64,000 bases of DNA, taken from NCBI RefSeq assembly GCF_024347315.1, contig NZ_AP025460.1, positions 930,001-994,000 of the forward strand, written 5' to 3'. The position numbers were made by a program, and so were the translations under genes. The stretch comes from Vibrio atlanticus (GTDB taxonomy: Bacteria > Pseudomonadota > Gammaproteobacteria > Enterobacterales > Vibrionaceae). This document shows positions 9,021 to 18,343 of the stretch, piece after piece; positions within the stretch are counted from its first letter, which is position 1; each line of letters begins with the position of its first letter. The notes beneath the pieces were generated by a model. That model saw only the letters and a list, made by a program, of their open reading frames with translations, made no database searches and was not told the DNA's origin.

Positions 9021-10199
9021 ATGGCGATTAATGTAAGCACAAATGTGTCTGCAATGACGGCTCAGCGCTACCTAAATAGTGCGGCTGAAGGTACTCAAAA
9101 ATCAATGGAGCGTTTGTCTTCTGGCTATAAAATCAATAGCGCAAAAGATGATGCTGCAGGCCTACAAATCTCTAACCGCTTAACGTCGCAAAGTCGTGGC
9201 CTAGATATGGCTGTAAAAAACGCGAACGATGGTATCTCTATTGCACAGACAGCTGAAGGTGCAATGAATGAGTCAACCAATATCCTGCAACGAATGCGTG
9301 ACCTTTCTCTTCAATCTTCAAATGGTTCAAACACGAAATCTGAACGTGTTGCAATTCAAGAAGAAGTCTCTGCTCTAAACACTGAGCTTAACCGTATTGC
9401 TGAAACGACCTCTTTTGGTGGTAATAAGCTTTTGAACGGAACTTTCGGTAGTCAATCTTTCCAAATTGGTGCAGATTCTGGTGAAGCAGTAATGCTGACA
9501 ATGAATAATATGCGTACAGATACTGAAGCGATGGGCGGTAAGAGTTATAGCGTTGCTGAGGGGAAAGATACGTCTTGGCGCGTAGGTGAAGATTCTGTCC
9601 TAACGATGAAGTACCAAGATCAGTTTGGTGACGTTCAAGATCTGTCGATTACTGCGAAAAAAGGTAATGACATGGAAGAACTTGCCACTTACCTAAACGG
9701 TCAAAGCCCGGATGTTCAAGCTTCGGTAGGTGAAGGCGGTAAATTGCAACTCTTCGCTTCAAGCCAAAAAGTTGATGGTAATGTTGAGTTTGGCGGCTCT
9801 CTTGCTGAAGAGCTAGGTCTTGGCTCTGGTAAAGATGCAGAAGGTAAAGAGATTCCTGGCAGCAGCAAGGCTATTGTAACGGATGTTACTGTTAACGACA
9901 TTGATGTAACTTCTGTTGCAGGTTCAAACAACGCTGTATCTATTATTGACGGTGCCTTAAAGGCAGTAGACAGTAATCGTGCCTCTCTTGGTGCATTCCA
10001 AAACCGTTTTGACCACGCAATCAGCAACTTAGAAAATATTAACGAAAACGTTAATGCGTCTAAGAGCCGAATCAAAGATACTGATTACGCAAAAGAAACA
10101 ACGGCAATGACGAAGTCTCAAATCTTACAACAAGCGAGTACTTCTATTTTAGCTCAAGCAAAACAATCACCATCAGCAGCTTTAAGCTTATTGGGCTAA
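9021..10199 (+). CDS. flaB: Flagellin FlaB/FlaD-type
   Basis: 392 residues, with AAAGGAGATCAACT before the ATG. Conserved ends ([35 protein letters not shown]) surround a variable middle. It shares more with the flaC product ([38 protein letters not shown]) than with flaA. The position directly upstream of flaG is that of flaB in V. cholerae, hence the symbol; FlaD is the alternative. A sigma-28 promoter precedes it and a stem-loop follows at 10221. It is an accessory filament subunit secreted through the flagellar export gate. Confidence 0.88.
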   Translation: MAINVSTNVSAMTAQRYLNSAAEGTQKSMERLSSGYKINSAKDDAAGLQISNRLTSQSRGLDMAVKNANDGISIAQTAEGAMNESTNILQRMRDLSLQSSNGSNTKSERVAIQEEVSALNTELNRIAETTSFGGNKLLNGTFGSQSFQIGADSGEAVMLTMNNMRTDTEAMGGKSYSVAEGKDTSWRVGEDSVLTMKYQDQFGDVQDLSITAKKGNDMEELATYLNGQSPDVQASVGEGGKLQLFASSQKVDGNVEFGGSLAEELGLGSGKDAEGKEIPGSSKAIVTDVTVNDIDVTSVAGSNNAVSIIDGALKAVDSNRASLGAFQNRFDHAISNLENINENVNASKSRIKDTDYAKETTAMTKSQILQQASTSILAQAKQSPSAALSLLG

Positions 10200-10220
10200 A
10201 CTTACTTCAGTAAGTAACGG

Positions 10221-10246
10221 TAAACTCTACTGTAGGTAGAGTTTTA
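10221..10246 (+). terminator. Probable terminator after flaB
   Basis: TAAACTCTAC / GTAGAGTTTT is a 9 of 10 bp stem with a 5-base loop, followed by a short T-run. It is weaker than the other terminators and may allow read-through into flaG. Confidence 0.6.
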
Positions 10247-10280
10247 CTGTTAGGCTCATAAAGTTGGGAGGGAGAGTGTT

Positions 10281-10706
10281 ATGGAAATATTATCTAACGC
10301 ATCGAACATCCAGCCTTATGGCTCACCTAATGGCATTAAATTTGCAAGCGATAAAGGTAGTAGTGCGTCGAGTACTTTACAACCGAAAGAAACAACATCT
10401 TATGACAAGGTAGAAAAATCGAAAGAGATGGCTACCGAAGCGGCGATTAAATTAGCTCAACATAGACAAGAGTTAAATGATGCGGAGCGAGTCAAAATGG
10501 TGGAGAAGGTAAACGAATTTATATCTTCTCTCAACAAGGGTGTTGCTTTTAAGGTTGATGAAGAGACTGGGAGAGATGTGGTTACCATTTATGAGACCAC
10601 AACGGGCGATATTATTCGCCAAATTCCCGATGAAGAAATGCTCGAAATTCTAAGGCGCCTAGCAGCCCAAACCTCGAATAGTGGAATATTGGAGGCTAAG
10701 GTTTAA
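10281..10706 (+). CDS. flaG: FlaG family protein
   Basis: 141 residues. The C-terminal half (KVNEFISSLNKGVAFKVDEETGRDVVTIYETTTGDIIRQIPDEEML) is the FlaG domain. The first 60 residues are low-complexity and polar. FlaG proteins lie next to filament-cap genes and influence filament length in several polarly flagellated bacteria; the molecular role is not settled. GGGAGGGAGAGTGTT precedes the ATG. fliD follows after 22 bases, so flaG, fliD, the FliT-like gene and fliS form one unit. Confidence 0.9.
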   Translation: MEILSNASNIQPYGSPNGIKFASDKGSSASSTLQPKETTSYDKVEKSKEMATEAAIKLAQHRQELNDAERVKMVEKVNEFISSLNKGVAFKVDEETGRDVVTIYETTTGDIIRQIPDEEMLEILRRLAAQTSNSGILEAKV

Positions 10707-10728
10707 GTCGTATTATTGAGGTGGTTTA

Positions 10729-12783
10729 ATGAGTTTTGGCCCAATGGGGATTTCGTCTGGCATGGATATCAATTCCATGGTCAGCAAAATTGTTGATTCG
10801 GAGCGTGTGCCTAAACAGCAACAAATCAACAATGAACGAACGCGAATCGACACCAGCATTAGTGCCTATGGAAGACTCAGAGAGTCCCTTGATTCGATGA
10901 AAAATCTGATGACAAGCTTTCGCCAGGACAAAGCTTTCGCTGTGCGAACAGTAGAAAGCTCTGATGAAGGTCTTGTCTCTGCAACCGCGACTACCGAAGC
11001 GATCGCTGGCAAATATGCCATCGATGTGTTGCAGCTTGCCCAGAGCCATAAAGTGGCTTCTGATGTACTATCAGAGGACATGAAATTTGGCCCAGGTAAG
11101 CTGCAGGTTTCGCTTGGTAAAGAGAGCTTCGAGACACAAGTTAGTGCTAACTCAAAACTGCGTGATGTTGTTAGAGCAATTAACAGTGCCGGGGATAATC
11201 CGGGTGTTCGAGCTTCTATTATTAATGATAAAGAAGGACCACGGTTAGTCCTCGCTTCAAATATGTCTGGTGAAGACAATCAAATAAAACTCCACGTTGA
11301 CTCTGAAGATAACAACCCTCTAAAAAAATTAGAATATAAAACCCTATCGGAAAGACTGAAAGCCTTAGAAGATGCTCGCTCAGTAGCGCAAGGCGTCTTG
11401 GCTGATGCCCCTCCCAAATTGGATGCCGACGGTAACCCTATTCCAGACGGCTTCGCTGTTCCTCTGCGAGACGCTAACGGAAACACTATATTTGATGTAA
11501 ACGGTAATCCTATTTATGAAAGAAAATCGGAACCCGTCGTTGAACCCGAAGATCCTTTCGCTGAATTTGACCGTGACAATTTAACTTATGGTCAAGCTGC
11601 GGCAATGGCTGGTCAGAAGGCGCTAGATGCGGCAGCTTTAGCGGCTTCAGGGATGCCAGAAGATACAATCCCTGGGTGGAACAATACCGCTTCAGGTACA
11701 TTACTCGATTCTTTTTTTAGGCCTGAACTTGAGCTTGACGAAAAAGCCATAGAGAAAGCAGCTGATATTCCAGGGTGGTCAAATACTGCCGCTGGTACGT
11801 TGACGGATTCTTATGTTACTCCCAAAGAGGCACAGCAGAAACTCGATGCCGAGAAAGCCAGAATAGAAAGTAAATTGGTTGATGAACGTTCTGAGTTAGC
11901 GAAGAGAGTTGAAAGAGGTGAACTAACCCCACTGCAGGCTCAGCAATTAGAGAGAGCTAAATTATCTCCAGCAGAACGAGCACACTTAGAGAAGGTTGAT
12001 AAAGCTCAAGCTGACCTTGCGCTAGCTCAACAGTCTTTTGACCAATACAGCGGTATGACTGAAGTGCAAGCAGGACAAAATTCTATGGTTGTTCTAGACG
12101 GCATTGCTCAGCTCTCTAGCAATAACAATGTGATTGAAGATGCCGTTGAAGGTATTGATATTACGGTTAAAGGTAAAACCCCTCAAGATAAGCCGCCAGC
12201 AGAGATTGGTGTTGAGTACGACCGTAATCGTGTTCGTGAAGATATTGAAGCTTTTGTTAACTCTTATAATCAGTTTTACCAAGTATCTAAAGATTTAGCG
12301 GGCGTAGATCCACTGACTGGTCAAAAAGGCCCTCTCTCTGGCGACAGTACAGTACGTAGTGCAGATTCACGATTGAAAGGTGTGTTCTCATCAAGTATTG
12401 AAGACGCGCCAGACAATCTAAAGTCTTTGACTGAATTTGGCATCACCACCACAAGACAAGGCTCGTTAGAAATCAATTACGATATGCTTGACCGTCAACT
12501 CAACAATCACTTTGATAAGTTGGGTGAGTTCTTTGGTGGTAACAATGGCTTCGCTAAAAAAGTCGAAGATGCGATTCAAGGGATTACTGGTGTTACCGGT
12601 TCTATCCGTACGAGAGAGAAGAGCTTGGTCGAACAAAACTATCGGTTGGTTGATGACCAAGTCGCACTCGATCGCCGTATGGATAGCCTGCAGAATCGCA
12701 CGCACTCCAAGTTCACTGCTATGCAGGATGCGACCAGCAAGATGCAATCTCAGTTAGGCAGCATGATGAGTGCAATGGGCTAA
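10729..12783 (+). CDS. fliD: FliD, filament cap (HAP2)
   Basis: 684 residues, longer than the roughly 470 of enteric FliD but near the usual Vibrio length. The N-terminal FliD domain (FGPMGISSGMDINSMVSKIV) and the C-terminal domain with its coiled-coil end (QVALDRRMDSLQNRTHSKF) are conserved. FliD forms the pentameric cap at which flagellins fold at the tip. The extra length is an acidic, Ala-rich central insert that carries a duplicated segment: IPGWNNTASGTLLDS at 314 and IPGWSNTAAGTLTDS at 347, 33 residues apart. This insert is probably surface exposed. The ribosome site is TTGAGGTGGTTT. Confidence 0.95.
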   Translation: MSFGPMGISSGMDINSMVSKIVDSERVPKQQQINNERTRIDTSISAYGRLRESLDSMKNLMTSFRQDKAFAVRTVESSDEGLVSATATTEAIAGKYAIDVLQLAQSHKVASDVLSEDMKFGPGKLQVSLGKESFETQVSANSKLRDVVRAINSAGDNPGVRASIINDKEGPRLVLASNMSGEDNQIKLHVDSEDNNPLKKLEYKTLSERLKALEDARSVAQGVLADAPPKLDADGNPIPDGFAVPLRDANGNTIFDVNGNPIYERKSEPVVEPEDPFAEFDRDNLTYGQAAAMAGQKALDAAALAASGMPEDTIPGWNNTASGTLLDSFFRPELELDEKAIEKAADIPGWSNTAAGTLTDSYVTPKEAQQKLDAEKARIESKLVDERSELAKRVERGELTPLQAQQLERAKLSPAERAHLEKVDKAQADLALAQQSFDQYSGMTEVQAGQNSMVVLDGIAQLSSNNNVIEDAVEGIDITVKGKTPQDKPPAEIGVEYDRNRVREDIEAFVNSYNQFYQVSKDLAGVDPLTGQKGPLSGDSTVRSADSRLKGVFSSSIEDAPDNLKSLTEFGITTTRQGSLEINYDMLDRQLNNHFDKLGEFFGGNNGFAKKVEDAIQGITGVTGSIRTREKSLVEQNYRLVDDQVALDRRMDSLQNRTHSKFTAMQDATSKMQSQLGSMMSAMG

Positions 12784-12786
12784 TAG

Positions 12787-13092
12787 ATGAGCAAACTGCT
12801 TCAAGAGCTTTGTGAGCTCGATCAATTAATTATGTCTAAGCTCGAATTTAGTGAAATTAATGCTGAAGAAATCGTGCATCTTGTCGATAACAGAGAACAG
12901 TTATTGCAAAACGTGCTTCAATTAATCGATTCATATCCCGACGTTAAGCAAAGCTCCGAGTGGTTTGAAGCCATTTCGAGAACAAGACAATTGGTCGAAC
13001 TGATGCAGTCTGAGACTGGTCTAGTAGGTAAAAGCTTACATAAATACCGACATGGTGCCAAATCAGTTCAACAATACAAAAAGTTTTTATAG
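12787..13092 (+). CDS. FlaI / FliT-like flagellar chaperone
   Basis: 101 residues, mostly helical, starting three bases after the fliD stop. The position between fliD and fliS is that of fliT in enterics and of flaI in Vibrio. FliT is the export chaperone of the FliD cap and also acts as a regulator in enterics. I recognise the gene by position, size and helical pattern (LCELDQLIMSKLEFSEINAEEIVHLVDNREQLL) rather than by a clear motif, so substrate specificity is inferred. Confidence 0.8.
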   Translation: MSKLLQELCELDQLIMSKLEFSEINAEEIVHLVDNREQLLQNVLQLIDSYPDVKQSSEWFEAISRTRQLVELMQSETGLVGKSLHKYRHGAKSVQQYKKFL

Positions 13093-13104
13093 AAGAGGTT
13101 TACT

Positions 13105-13515
13105 ATGCGCGGTTCTTTACAGGCATATAAAAAGGTATCAGTGGATAGCCAGCTAACAGCTGCCTCACCGCATAAAATTGTTCAGATGCTAATGGCTGGT
13201 GCTATCGAGCGCTTAATTCAAGGTAAAGCGGCAATGCAAGCGGGCAACATCCCGGTGAAAGGTGAGCGACTGAGTAAGGCTCTAGATATCATTATTAGCC
13301 TGCGTAGTTGCCTATCAATGTCCGATGGTGGCGACATTGCGAAAAATCTAGATCAACTTTATGAGTTTATGATCACGCAAATTTCTGCTGCAAATCACAA
13401 AAATGATCCTCAGCCAATTGATGATGTTATCGATATTATCCGCGAAATTAAGAGCGCTTGGGACCAAATTCCGAATGAATATCACAATTTAACGTCTGCG
13501 GATGTTGGTATTTAA
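13105..13515 (+). CDS. fliS: FliS, flagellin export chaperone
   Basis: 136 residues, the standard FliS length. The N terminus (MRGSLQAYKKVSVDSQLTAASPHKIVQMLMAGAIERL) is the characteristic FliS helix that grips the C-terminal disordered region of flagellin in the cytoplasm and prevents premature polymerisation. A ribosome site (AGAAGAGGTTTACT) precedes the ATG. It is the last gene of the flaG-fliD unit: a strong terminator starts at 13592, and the regulator flrA lies beyond it. Confidence 0.95.
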   Translation: MRGSLQAYKKVSVDSQLTAASPHKIVQMLMAGAIERLIQGKAAMQAGNIPVKGERLSKALDIIISLRSCLSMSDGGDIAKNLDQLYEFMITQISAANHKNDPQPIDDVIDIIREIKSAWDQIPNEYHNLTSADVGI

Positions 13516-13591
13516 AGAAACATCCCAGTTTAAACCAATCGCATATCTCTGAATTGCTTGGTTGCCTTATTTTTATAATCAAATAAAATAG

Positions 13592-13620
13592 AAGCCATTA
13601 GATAGCCTAATGGCTTTTTT
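13592..13620 (+). terminator. Intrinsic terminator of flaG-fliD-fliS
   Basis: AAGCCATTAG / CTAATGGCTT, a perfect 10-bp stem with a 5-base loop, ends in TTTTTT. Confidence 0.93.
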
Positions 13621-13741
13621 CGTTGCTGGTTTCCTAGATTTGTCCACGTAGATCATAATCATTGATATTTTCTCTGTTTTGTCTCTTACGTCGCTTACCA
13701 ATTTCCGCATCGCACCAAAATAAAGGCAATAATTCCTACTT

Positions 13742-15205
13742 ATGCAAGGTTTGGCAAAACTGCTTGTCGTCGATGATAACGCTCAAAATCGTCACAATTT
13801 AAGCACAATATTAGAGTTTGTAGGAGAGAGCTGCGAAGTAATCAGCTCTGAACAAGCACACAAAGTTGACTGGTCCCTACAGTGGGCCGGTTGCATCATT
13901 GGTTCAATTAAAGCCAAAGGCTTCGCATTACTGAATGAAAAGCTTGTTCATGTTAATCACATCCCTTTACTGGTGATTGGCAAAAACGATTACCCGGTTG
14001 AGGAACTTACTAACTTTGTTGGTGAACTCGAACTTCCTCTTAACTACCCGCAATTAAGTGATGCACTGAGACACTGTAAAGACTTCTTAGGCCGTAAAGG
14101 CGTTCAAATTTTACCTTCAGCGCGTAAGAACACGCTTTTTCGTAGTCTAGTTGGGCAGAGTGTTGGTATCCAAGAAGTTCGTCACTTGATTGAACAAGTC
14201 TCTTCTACTGAAGCAAACGTATTGATTCTTGGTGAGTCAGGCACGGGCAAAGAAGTTGTAGCACGTAATGTTCACTATCATTCTAAACGTCGTTCAGGAC
14301 CTTTCGTTCCCGTAAACTGTGGCGCTATACCGCCAGACTTGCTCGAAAGTGAACTGTTTGGTCATGAGAAGGGCGCGTTTACTGGTGCAATTACCGCACG
14401 TAAAGGCCGTTTTGAGTTGGCTGAAGGTGGTACACTGTTTCTGGATGAAATTGGTGATATGCCAATGGCGATGCAAGTTAAGTTGCTTCGCGTTTTACAA
14501 GAACGCAGTTTTGAACGTGTAGGTGGCAATAGTACCATTCAAGCTGATGTTCGAGTGATTGCGGCAACACACCGCAATCTTGAAAATATGATCGAAGATG
14601 ATTTGTTCCGTGAAGATCTTTACTATCGCTTGAACGTTTTCCCAATTGAAATGCCATCGCTTCAGGAGCGAAAAGAAGATGTTCCCCTATTGCTTCAGGA
14701 GTTGATGACCAGAATGGAAGCTGAAGGTGGCATGCCAATCTGTTTTACTCCCCGTGCAATCAACTCTTTGATGGAGCATTGCTGGCCGGGCAACGTACGT
14801 GAGTTAGCTAATTTAGTTGAGCGAATGGTTATTTTATATCCAAATAGCTTGGTTGATGTGAATCATCTACCAACTAAATATAGATACAGTGATATCCCAG
14901 AGTTTCAGCCAGAGTTTAATAATTTTGCATCAGAGGAAGAGCAAGAGCGAGATGCTCTTTCTGACTTGTTCTCGGAAGACTTCAGTTTTGAGCAGCACGA
15001 TGAGCTTGCTGACAATGCGAACGCACCTCAAGATTTACCCGCTGAAGGGGTTAACTTGAAAGAACTACTCGCTGATATGGAAGTGAATATGATCAATCAA
15101 GCGTTGGAGGCTCAGGGCGGTATTGTTGCTCGCGCTGCTGATATGCTTGGAATGCGCAGAACCACTCTGGTCGAAAAAATGCGTAAATATAACTTGCAGC
15201 GTTAG
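13742..15205 (+). CDS. flrA: FlrA, sigma-54-dependent master flagellar regulator
   Basis: 487 residues in the FleQ/FlrA order. Residues 1-120 are a FleQ-type receiver-like domain. The AAA+ domain follows, with Walker A GESGTGKE at 164-171, the sigma-54 contact loop GAFTGA at 211-216 and Walker [10 protein letters not shown] at 231-239. A Fis-type helix-turn-helix occupies about 445-487. R134 in LFRSLVG and R175 in EVVARN correspond to the arginines that bind c-di-GMP in V. cholerae FlrA (R135 and R176 there), so inhibition by c-di-GMP is expected. FlrA opens class II promoters such as fliE. It is separated from flrB by about 195 bases with a stem-loop. The ribosome site is weak. Confidence 0.95.
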   Translation: MQGLAKLLVVDDNAQNRHNLSTILEFVGESCEVISSEQAHKVDWSLQWAGCIIGSIKAKGFALLNEKLVHVNHIPLLVIGKNDYPVEELTNFVGELELPLNYPQLSDALRHCKDFLGRKGVQILPSARKNTLFRSLVGQSVGIQEVRHLIEQVSSTEANVLILGESGTGKEVVARNVHYHSKRRSGPFVPVNCGAIPPDLLESELFGHEKGAFTGAITARKGRFELAEGGTLFLDEIGDMPMAMQVKLLRVLQERSFERVGGNSTIQADVRVIAATHRNLENMIEDDLFREDLYYRLNVFPIEMPSLQERKEDVPLLLQELMTRMEAEGGMPICFTPRAINSLMEHCWPGNVRELANLVERMVILYPNSLVDVNHLPTKYRYSDIPEFQPEFNNFASEEEQERDALSDLFSEDFSFEQHDELADNANAPQDLPAEGVNLKELLADMEVNMINQALEAQGGIVARAADMLGMRRTTLVEKMRKYNLQR

Positions 15206-15243
15206 TGCCTATTTCGATGAAAACGAAAACTAGCACACACTTT

Positions 15244-15270
15244 AGCTTTTTAGCTTTTTAGCTTTTTAGC
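15244..15270 (+). repeat. 8-bp tandem repeat (AGCTTTTT)3
   Basis: Three exact AGCTTTTT copies plus AGC lie just after flrA. The tract could vary by slippage, but it is short and non-coding. Confidence 0.85.
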
Positions 15271-15343
15271 AACTTTAGCTAAACGAACAGATAAACCATA
15301 GTCGAGTTGTTGCTTGCTTAACTATGTGATAAATATAGCAAAT

Positions 15344-15377
15344 AGCCTGACTTGTGTTGTACATGTCAGGCTGTTTT
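15344..15377 (+). terminator. Stem-loop between flrA and flrB
   Basis: AGCCTGAC / GTCAGGCT, a perfect 8-bp stem with a 13-base loop, is followed by GTTTT. It lies only 28 bases upstream of the flrB ATG. It may end flrA transcription or attenuate read-through into flrBC. Confidence 0.65.
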
Positions 15378-15400
15378 AGTATTTGAGGCAAATTTTTGAC

Positions 15401-16441
15401 ATGCATCTATCTAACGAACCAGAAAATCAATCACATCTAGATTCTGTTGAGCAACAGGTTGAGCGCTATAAGCAAGTGCTCGATGTTATGCCTGCGGGGG
15501 TTATCTTGTTAGATACGCATGGTGAAGTGAGAGAAGCGAATCCTGAAGCACACCGTATTCTCGGGGTTGAGCTGGTTGGCGAGAAATGGTTTTCGGTAAT
15601 ACAAAATGCCTTTGAACCAAGGGACGATGATGGGCATGAGATCTCATTGAAGAATGGGCGAAAAGTGCGCTTAGCGATTTCAGCCTCGACTACAGGTCAG
15701 CTTATTTTGATTACAGACCTGACAGAAACTCGCCTGCTGCAGTCTCGTGTGAGCGATCTTCAGCGCTTATCTTCACTTGGTAGAATGGTCGCTTCGCTTG
15801 CCCATCAGGTTCGCACGCCGCTTTCTAGTGCGATGCTGTATGCATCAAACCTTGCCGCGCCAAATTTGCCGCCGGCAACAAAAACGCGTTTTCAATCTAA
15901 GCTGATGGATAGGTTGCATGATCTAGAGAAACAAGTGAATGACATGCTGTTGTTTGCCAAAGGTGGCGACAATAAGGTGGTTAAGCCATTCACTATCGCG
16001 GAACTCATCATTGAGTTTCATCCTATGGTGGAGGCGGCGTTAAAAAGCAACCAGATTGACTATTGTCAGGAAGTTGAAGATGAAAAGACTCAAATGTTTG
16101 GTAACGCCAATGCTATCGCTTCTGCTTTAAGTAACCTAGTTTTGAACGCGGTTCAAATTGCTGGTAAGAAATCGCAGATTGATGTGTTTTTTAGACCCGT
16201 AAACGGTGAACTTAAGATATCAGTACAAGACAGTGGCCCCGGTGTGCCTAAAGAACTTCAAGGTAAAATTATGGAACCCTTCTTTACCACTCGTTCTCAA
16301 GGCACAGGTCTAGGTTTAGCGGTTGTACAAATGGTATGCCGGGCACATGAAGGTCGACTGGAATTGATATCAGAAGAGGGTGATGGCGCATGCTTTACCA
16401 TGTGTCTACCGTTGGAAAGAAGCTCTTCTTCTGAAGGCTAA
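15401..16441 (+). CDS. flrB: FlrB, sensor histidine kinase
   Basis: 346 residues from ATG 15401; an in-frame TTG at 15383 is possible, but GAGG at 15385-15388 serves the ATG. There are no membrane segments, so this is a soluble kinase. A PAS-like domain (about 20-110) is followed by the H box LAHQVRTPLSSAMLY (H135 phospho-acceptor) and an ATPase domain with ALSNLVLNAVQ, DSGPGVP and GTGLGLAVVQ. FlrB phosphorylates FlrC, encoded 33 bases downstream. The H box reads HQ-R-P rather than HE-R-P, as in FleS/FlrB relatives known to me. No sigma-54 site was found in the intergenic DNA, although flrBC is sigma-54 dependent in V. cholerae. Confidence 0.93.
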   Translation: MHLSNEPENQSHLDSVEQQVERYKQVLDVMPAGVILLDTHGEVREANPEAHRILGVELVGEKWFSVIQNAFEPRDDDGHEISLKNGRKVRLAISASTTGQLILITDLTETRLLQSRVSDLQRLSSLGRMVASLAHQVRTPLSSAMLYASNLAAPNLPPATKTRFQSKLMDRLHDLEKQVNDMLLFAKGGDNKVVKPFTIAELIIEFHPMVEAALKSNQIDYCQEVEDEKTQMFGNANAIASALSNLVLNAVQIAGKKSQIDVFFRPVNGELKISVQDSGPGVPKELQGKIMEPFFTTRSQGTGLGLAVVQMVCRAHEGRLELISEEGDGACFTMCLPLERSSSSEG

Positions 16442-16474
16442 TAAGTTTTAACTGAATTTACACTGGAGAATCCT

Positions 16475-17884
16475 ATGGCTCAAAGCAAAGTGTTAATCGT
16501 CGAAGATGATGAAGGTCTACGCGAAGCCCTTGTCGATACACTCGCGCTTGCTGGTTACGAATGGCTGGAAGCGGATTGTGCGGAAGATGCTCTGGTAAAA
16601 TTGAAATCAAACTCTGTTGATATCGTTGTCTCTGATGTTCAGATGGCCGGTATGGGCGGTTTAGCATTGCTAAGAAACATCAAGCAGCATTGGCCAAATC
16701 TTCCGGTTCTATTGATGACGGCCTATGCCAACATTGAAGATGCGGTCGCGGCAATGAAAGAAGGCGCTATCGACTACATGGCAAAGCCATTTGCGCCAGA
16801 AGTGCTGTTAAACATGGTGAGCCGTTACGCTCCCGTAAAGTCGGATGACAATGGCGATGCTATTGTTGCCGATGAGAAAAGTATCAAACTAATGATGCTG
16901 GCTGACAAGGTGGCTAAAACCGATGCCAACGTGATGGTGCTAGGGCCAAGTGGCTCTGGTAAAGAGGTCATGTCTCGCTATATTCATAACGCTTCGAGCC
17001 GTAAAGACGGTCCGTTTGTTGCGATTAACTGTGCCGCGATTCCAGACAATATGTTGGAAGCAACACTGTTTGGCTACGATAAAGGTGCGTTCACCGGTGC
17101 GATTCAAGCTTGTCCGGGTAAATTTGAGCAAGCTCAAGGCGGTACTATTTTGTTGGATGAGATCAGCGAAATGGATCTCAGCCTACAAGCGAAACTGCTG
17201 CGAGTGTTGCAAGAGCGCGAAGTTGAACGTCTTGGTAGCCGTAAGAGCATCAAATTGGATGTCCGTGTTCTAGCAACCAGTAACCGCGACCTAAAACAGT
17301 ATGTTTCTGAAGGGAATTTCCGTGAAGATTTATACTACCGACTGAATGTATTTCCAATTACTTGGCCAGCGCTGTGTGAACGTAAAGGCGATATTGCGCC
17401 GCTTGCGAAACATTTGGTGGAACGTCATTGCACCAAACTAGGAATGCCTGTTCCTGTTCTGTCTGAGCAAGCCATTAGTAAACTCGTCAATTATCCGTGG
17501 CCGGGAAATGTACGTGAACTGGATAATGTCGTGCAGCGCGCTCTAATTTTGAGTGAGCAAGAAAATATTTCAGGCGAACATATTTTACTTGAAGGTGTTG
17601 ACTGGCAAGACGCAACTGGACTACAACAGATCGTTGAAGGGAACAGTGTTGCAGCGCCAGAAATTAAGCCGATTGCTGAAGCGAATCCTATCAATAAAGT
17701 CGTGGCAGGTAGCGAAGGGCTTGGAAATGAACTTAGAGATCAAGAGTATGCGATCATTCTCGAAACATTGATTGCTTGTCATGGTCGACGTAAAGATATG
17801 GCTGAAAAGCTAGGCATTAGCCCTCGTACATTGCGTTACAAATTAGCGAAAATGCGTGATGCTGGAATAGATATTCCAAATTGA
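16475..17884 (+). CDS. flrC: FlrC, sigma-54-dependent response regulator
   Basis: 469 residues. The receiver domain is 1-115, with acidic DD at 11-12, phospho-acceptor D54 (VVSDVQM) and K104. The AAA+ domain has Walker A GPSGSGKE at 157-164, GAFTGA at 204-209 and Walker B TILLDEISEMD. The Fis-type helix-turn-helix is at the end (RRKDMAEKLGISPRTLRYKL). It is activated by FlrB and turns on class III operons (flaA, flgKL, fliK, flhA and others). CTGGAGAATCCT is the ribosome site. It forms an operon with flrB; fliE next downstream has its own sigma-54 promoter. Confidence 0.95.
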   Translation: MAQSKVLIVEDDEGLREALVDTLALAGYEWLEADCAEDALVKLKSNSVDIVVSDVQMAGMGGLALLRNIKQHWPNLPVLLMTAYANIEDAVAAMKEGAIDYMAKPFAPEVLLNMVSRYAPVKSDDNGDAIVADEKSIKLMMLADKVAKTDANVMVLGPSGSGKEVMSRYIHNASSRKDGPFVAINCAAIPDNMLEATLFGYDKGAFTGAIQACPGKFEQAQGGTILLDEISEMDLSLQAKLLRVLQEREVERLGSRKSIKLDVRVLATSNRDLKQYVSEGNFREDLYYRLNVFPITWPALCERKGDIAPLAKHLVERHCTKLGMPVPVLSEQAISKLVNYPWPGNVRELDNVVQRALILSEQENISGEHILLEGVDWQDATGLQQIVEGNSVAAPEIKPIAEANPINKVVAGSEGLGNELRDQEYAIILETLIACHGRRKDMAEKLGISPRTLRYKLAKMRDAGIDIPN

Positions 17885-17945
17885 ACATAAATTAGTAGTG
17901 TCAGCTTTCTGACTAGTGTATTACGATAGCTAGTCAAATTGATGC

Positions 17946-17962
17946 ATGGCACGTTAATTGCT
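17946..17962 (+). promoter_or_regulatory. Sigma-54 promoter of fliE
   Basis: ATGGCAC-N5-TTGCT has a near-perfect -24 box, a perfect -12 box and GG-N10-GC spacing. It is about 55 bases upstream of the fliE ATG. In Vibrio this class II promoter is activated by FlrA. Confidence 0.9.
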
Positions 17963-18016
17963 CTGTCAATAATAAAGCTAAATAGATAGTCATAATTTTG
18001 ACTCCTGAGGTAGTAA

Positions 18017-18328
18017 ATGAGAATAGATGGTTTACAAGGCGAAATGCAGGCAATGATGGTTGAAGCTGCCAGCACGCGTCCTGCTGCAACGGGCCAAGCG
18101 GTTGGTGCAGATTTTGGCAACATGCTGACTAATGCCATCAATAATGTGAACTCATTACAAAAGACCTCTGGTAATCTTCAAACTCGTTTTGACAGTGGCG
18201 ATCAAAGCGTGTCTTTATCTGACGTGATGATTGCTCGTAATAAATCTAGTGTGGCTTTTGAAGCGACGATCCAAATTAGAAATAAATTGGTCGAATCGTA
18301 CAAAGAGCTGATGAACATGCCGGTATAA
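18017..18328 (+). CDS. fliE: FliE, MS-ring/rod junction protein
   Basis: 103 residues, the family length. The C-terminal part (VSLSDVMIARNKSSVAFEATIQIRNKLVESYKELMNMPV) is the conserved FliE helix pair. FliE connects the MS ring to the proximal rod and is an early substrate of the export gate. CCTGAGGTAGTAA precedes the ATG. It is the first gene of fliEFGHIJ, driven by the sigma-54 promoter at 17946. Confidence 0.95.
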   Translation: MRIDGLQGEMQAMMVEAASTRPAATGQAVGADFGNMLTNAINNVNSLQKTSGNLQTRFDSGDQSVSLSDVMIARNKSSVAFEATIQIRNKLVESYKELMNMPV

Positions 18329-18343
18329 GTTGGGTAGTAGATA

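Noticed and set aside
15168..15182. Sigma-54-like site CTGGTCG-N5-ATGC in the 3' end of flrA
   Set aside because: It falls on conserved helix-turn-helix codons and has mismatches in both boxes; kept only as a possibility in the flrA-flrB finding.
15244..15270. AGCTTTTT repeat as a CRISPR or integron-like array
   Set aside because: Three short direct copies with no spacers and no associated genes; a simple tandem repeat.
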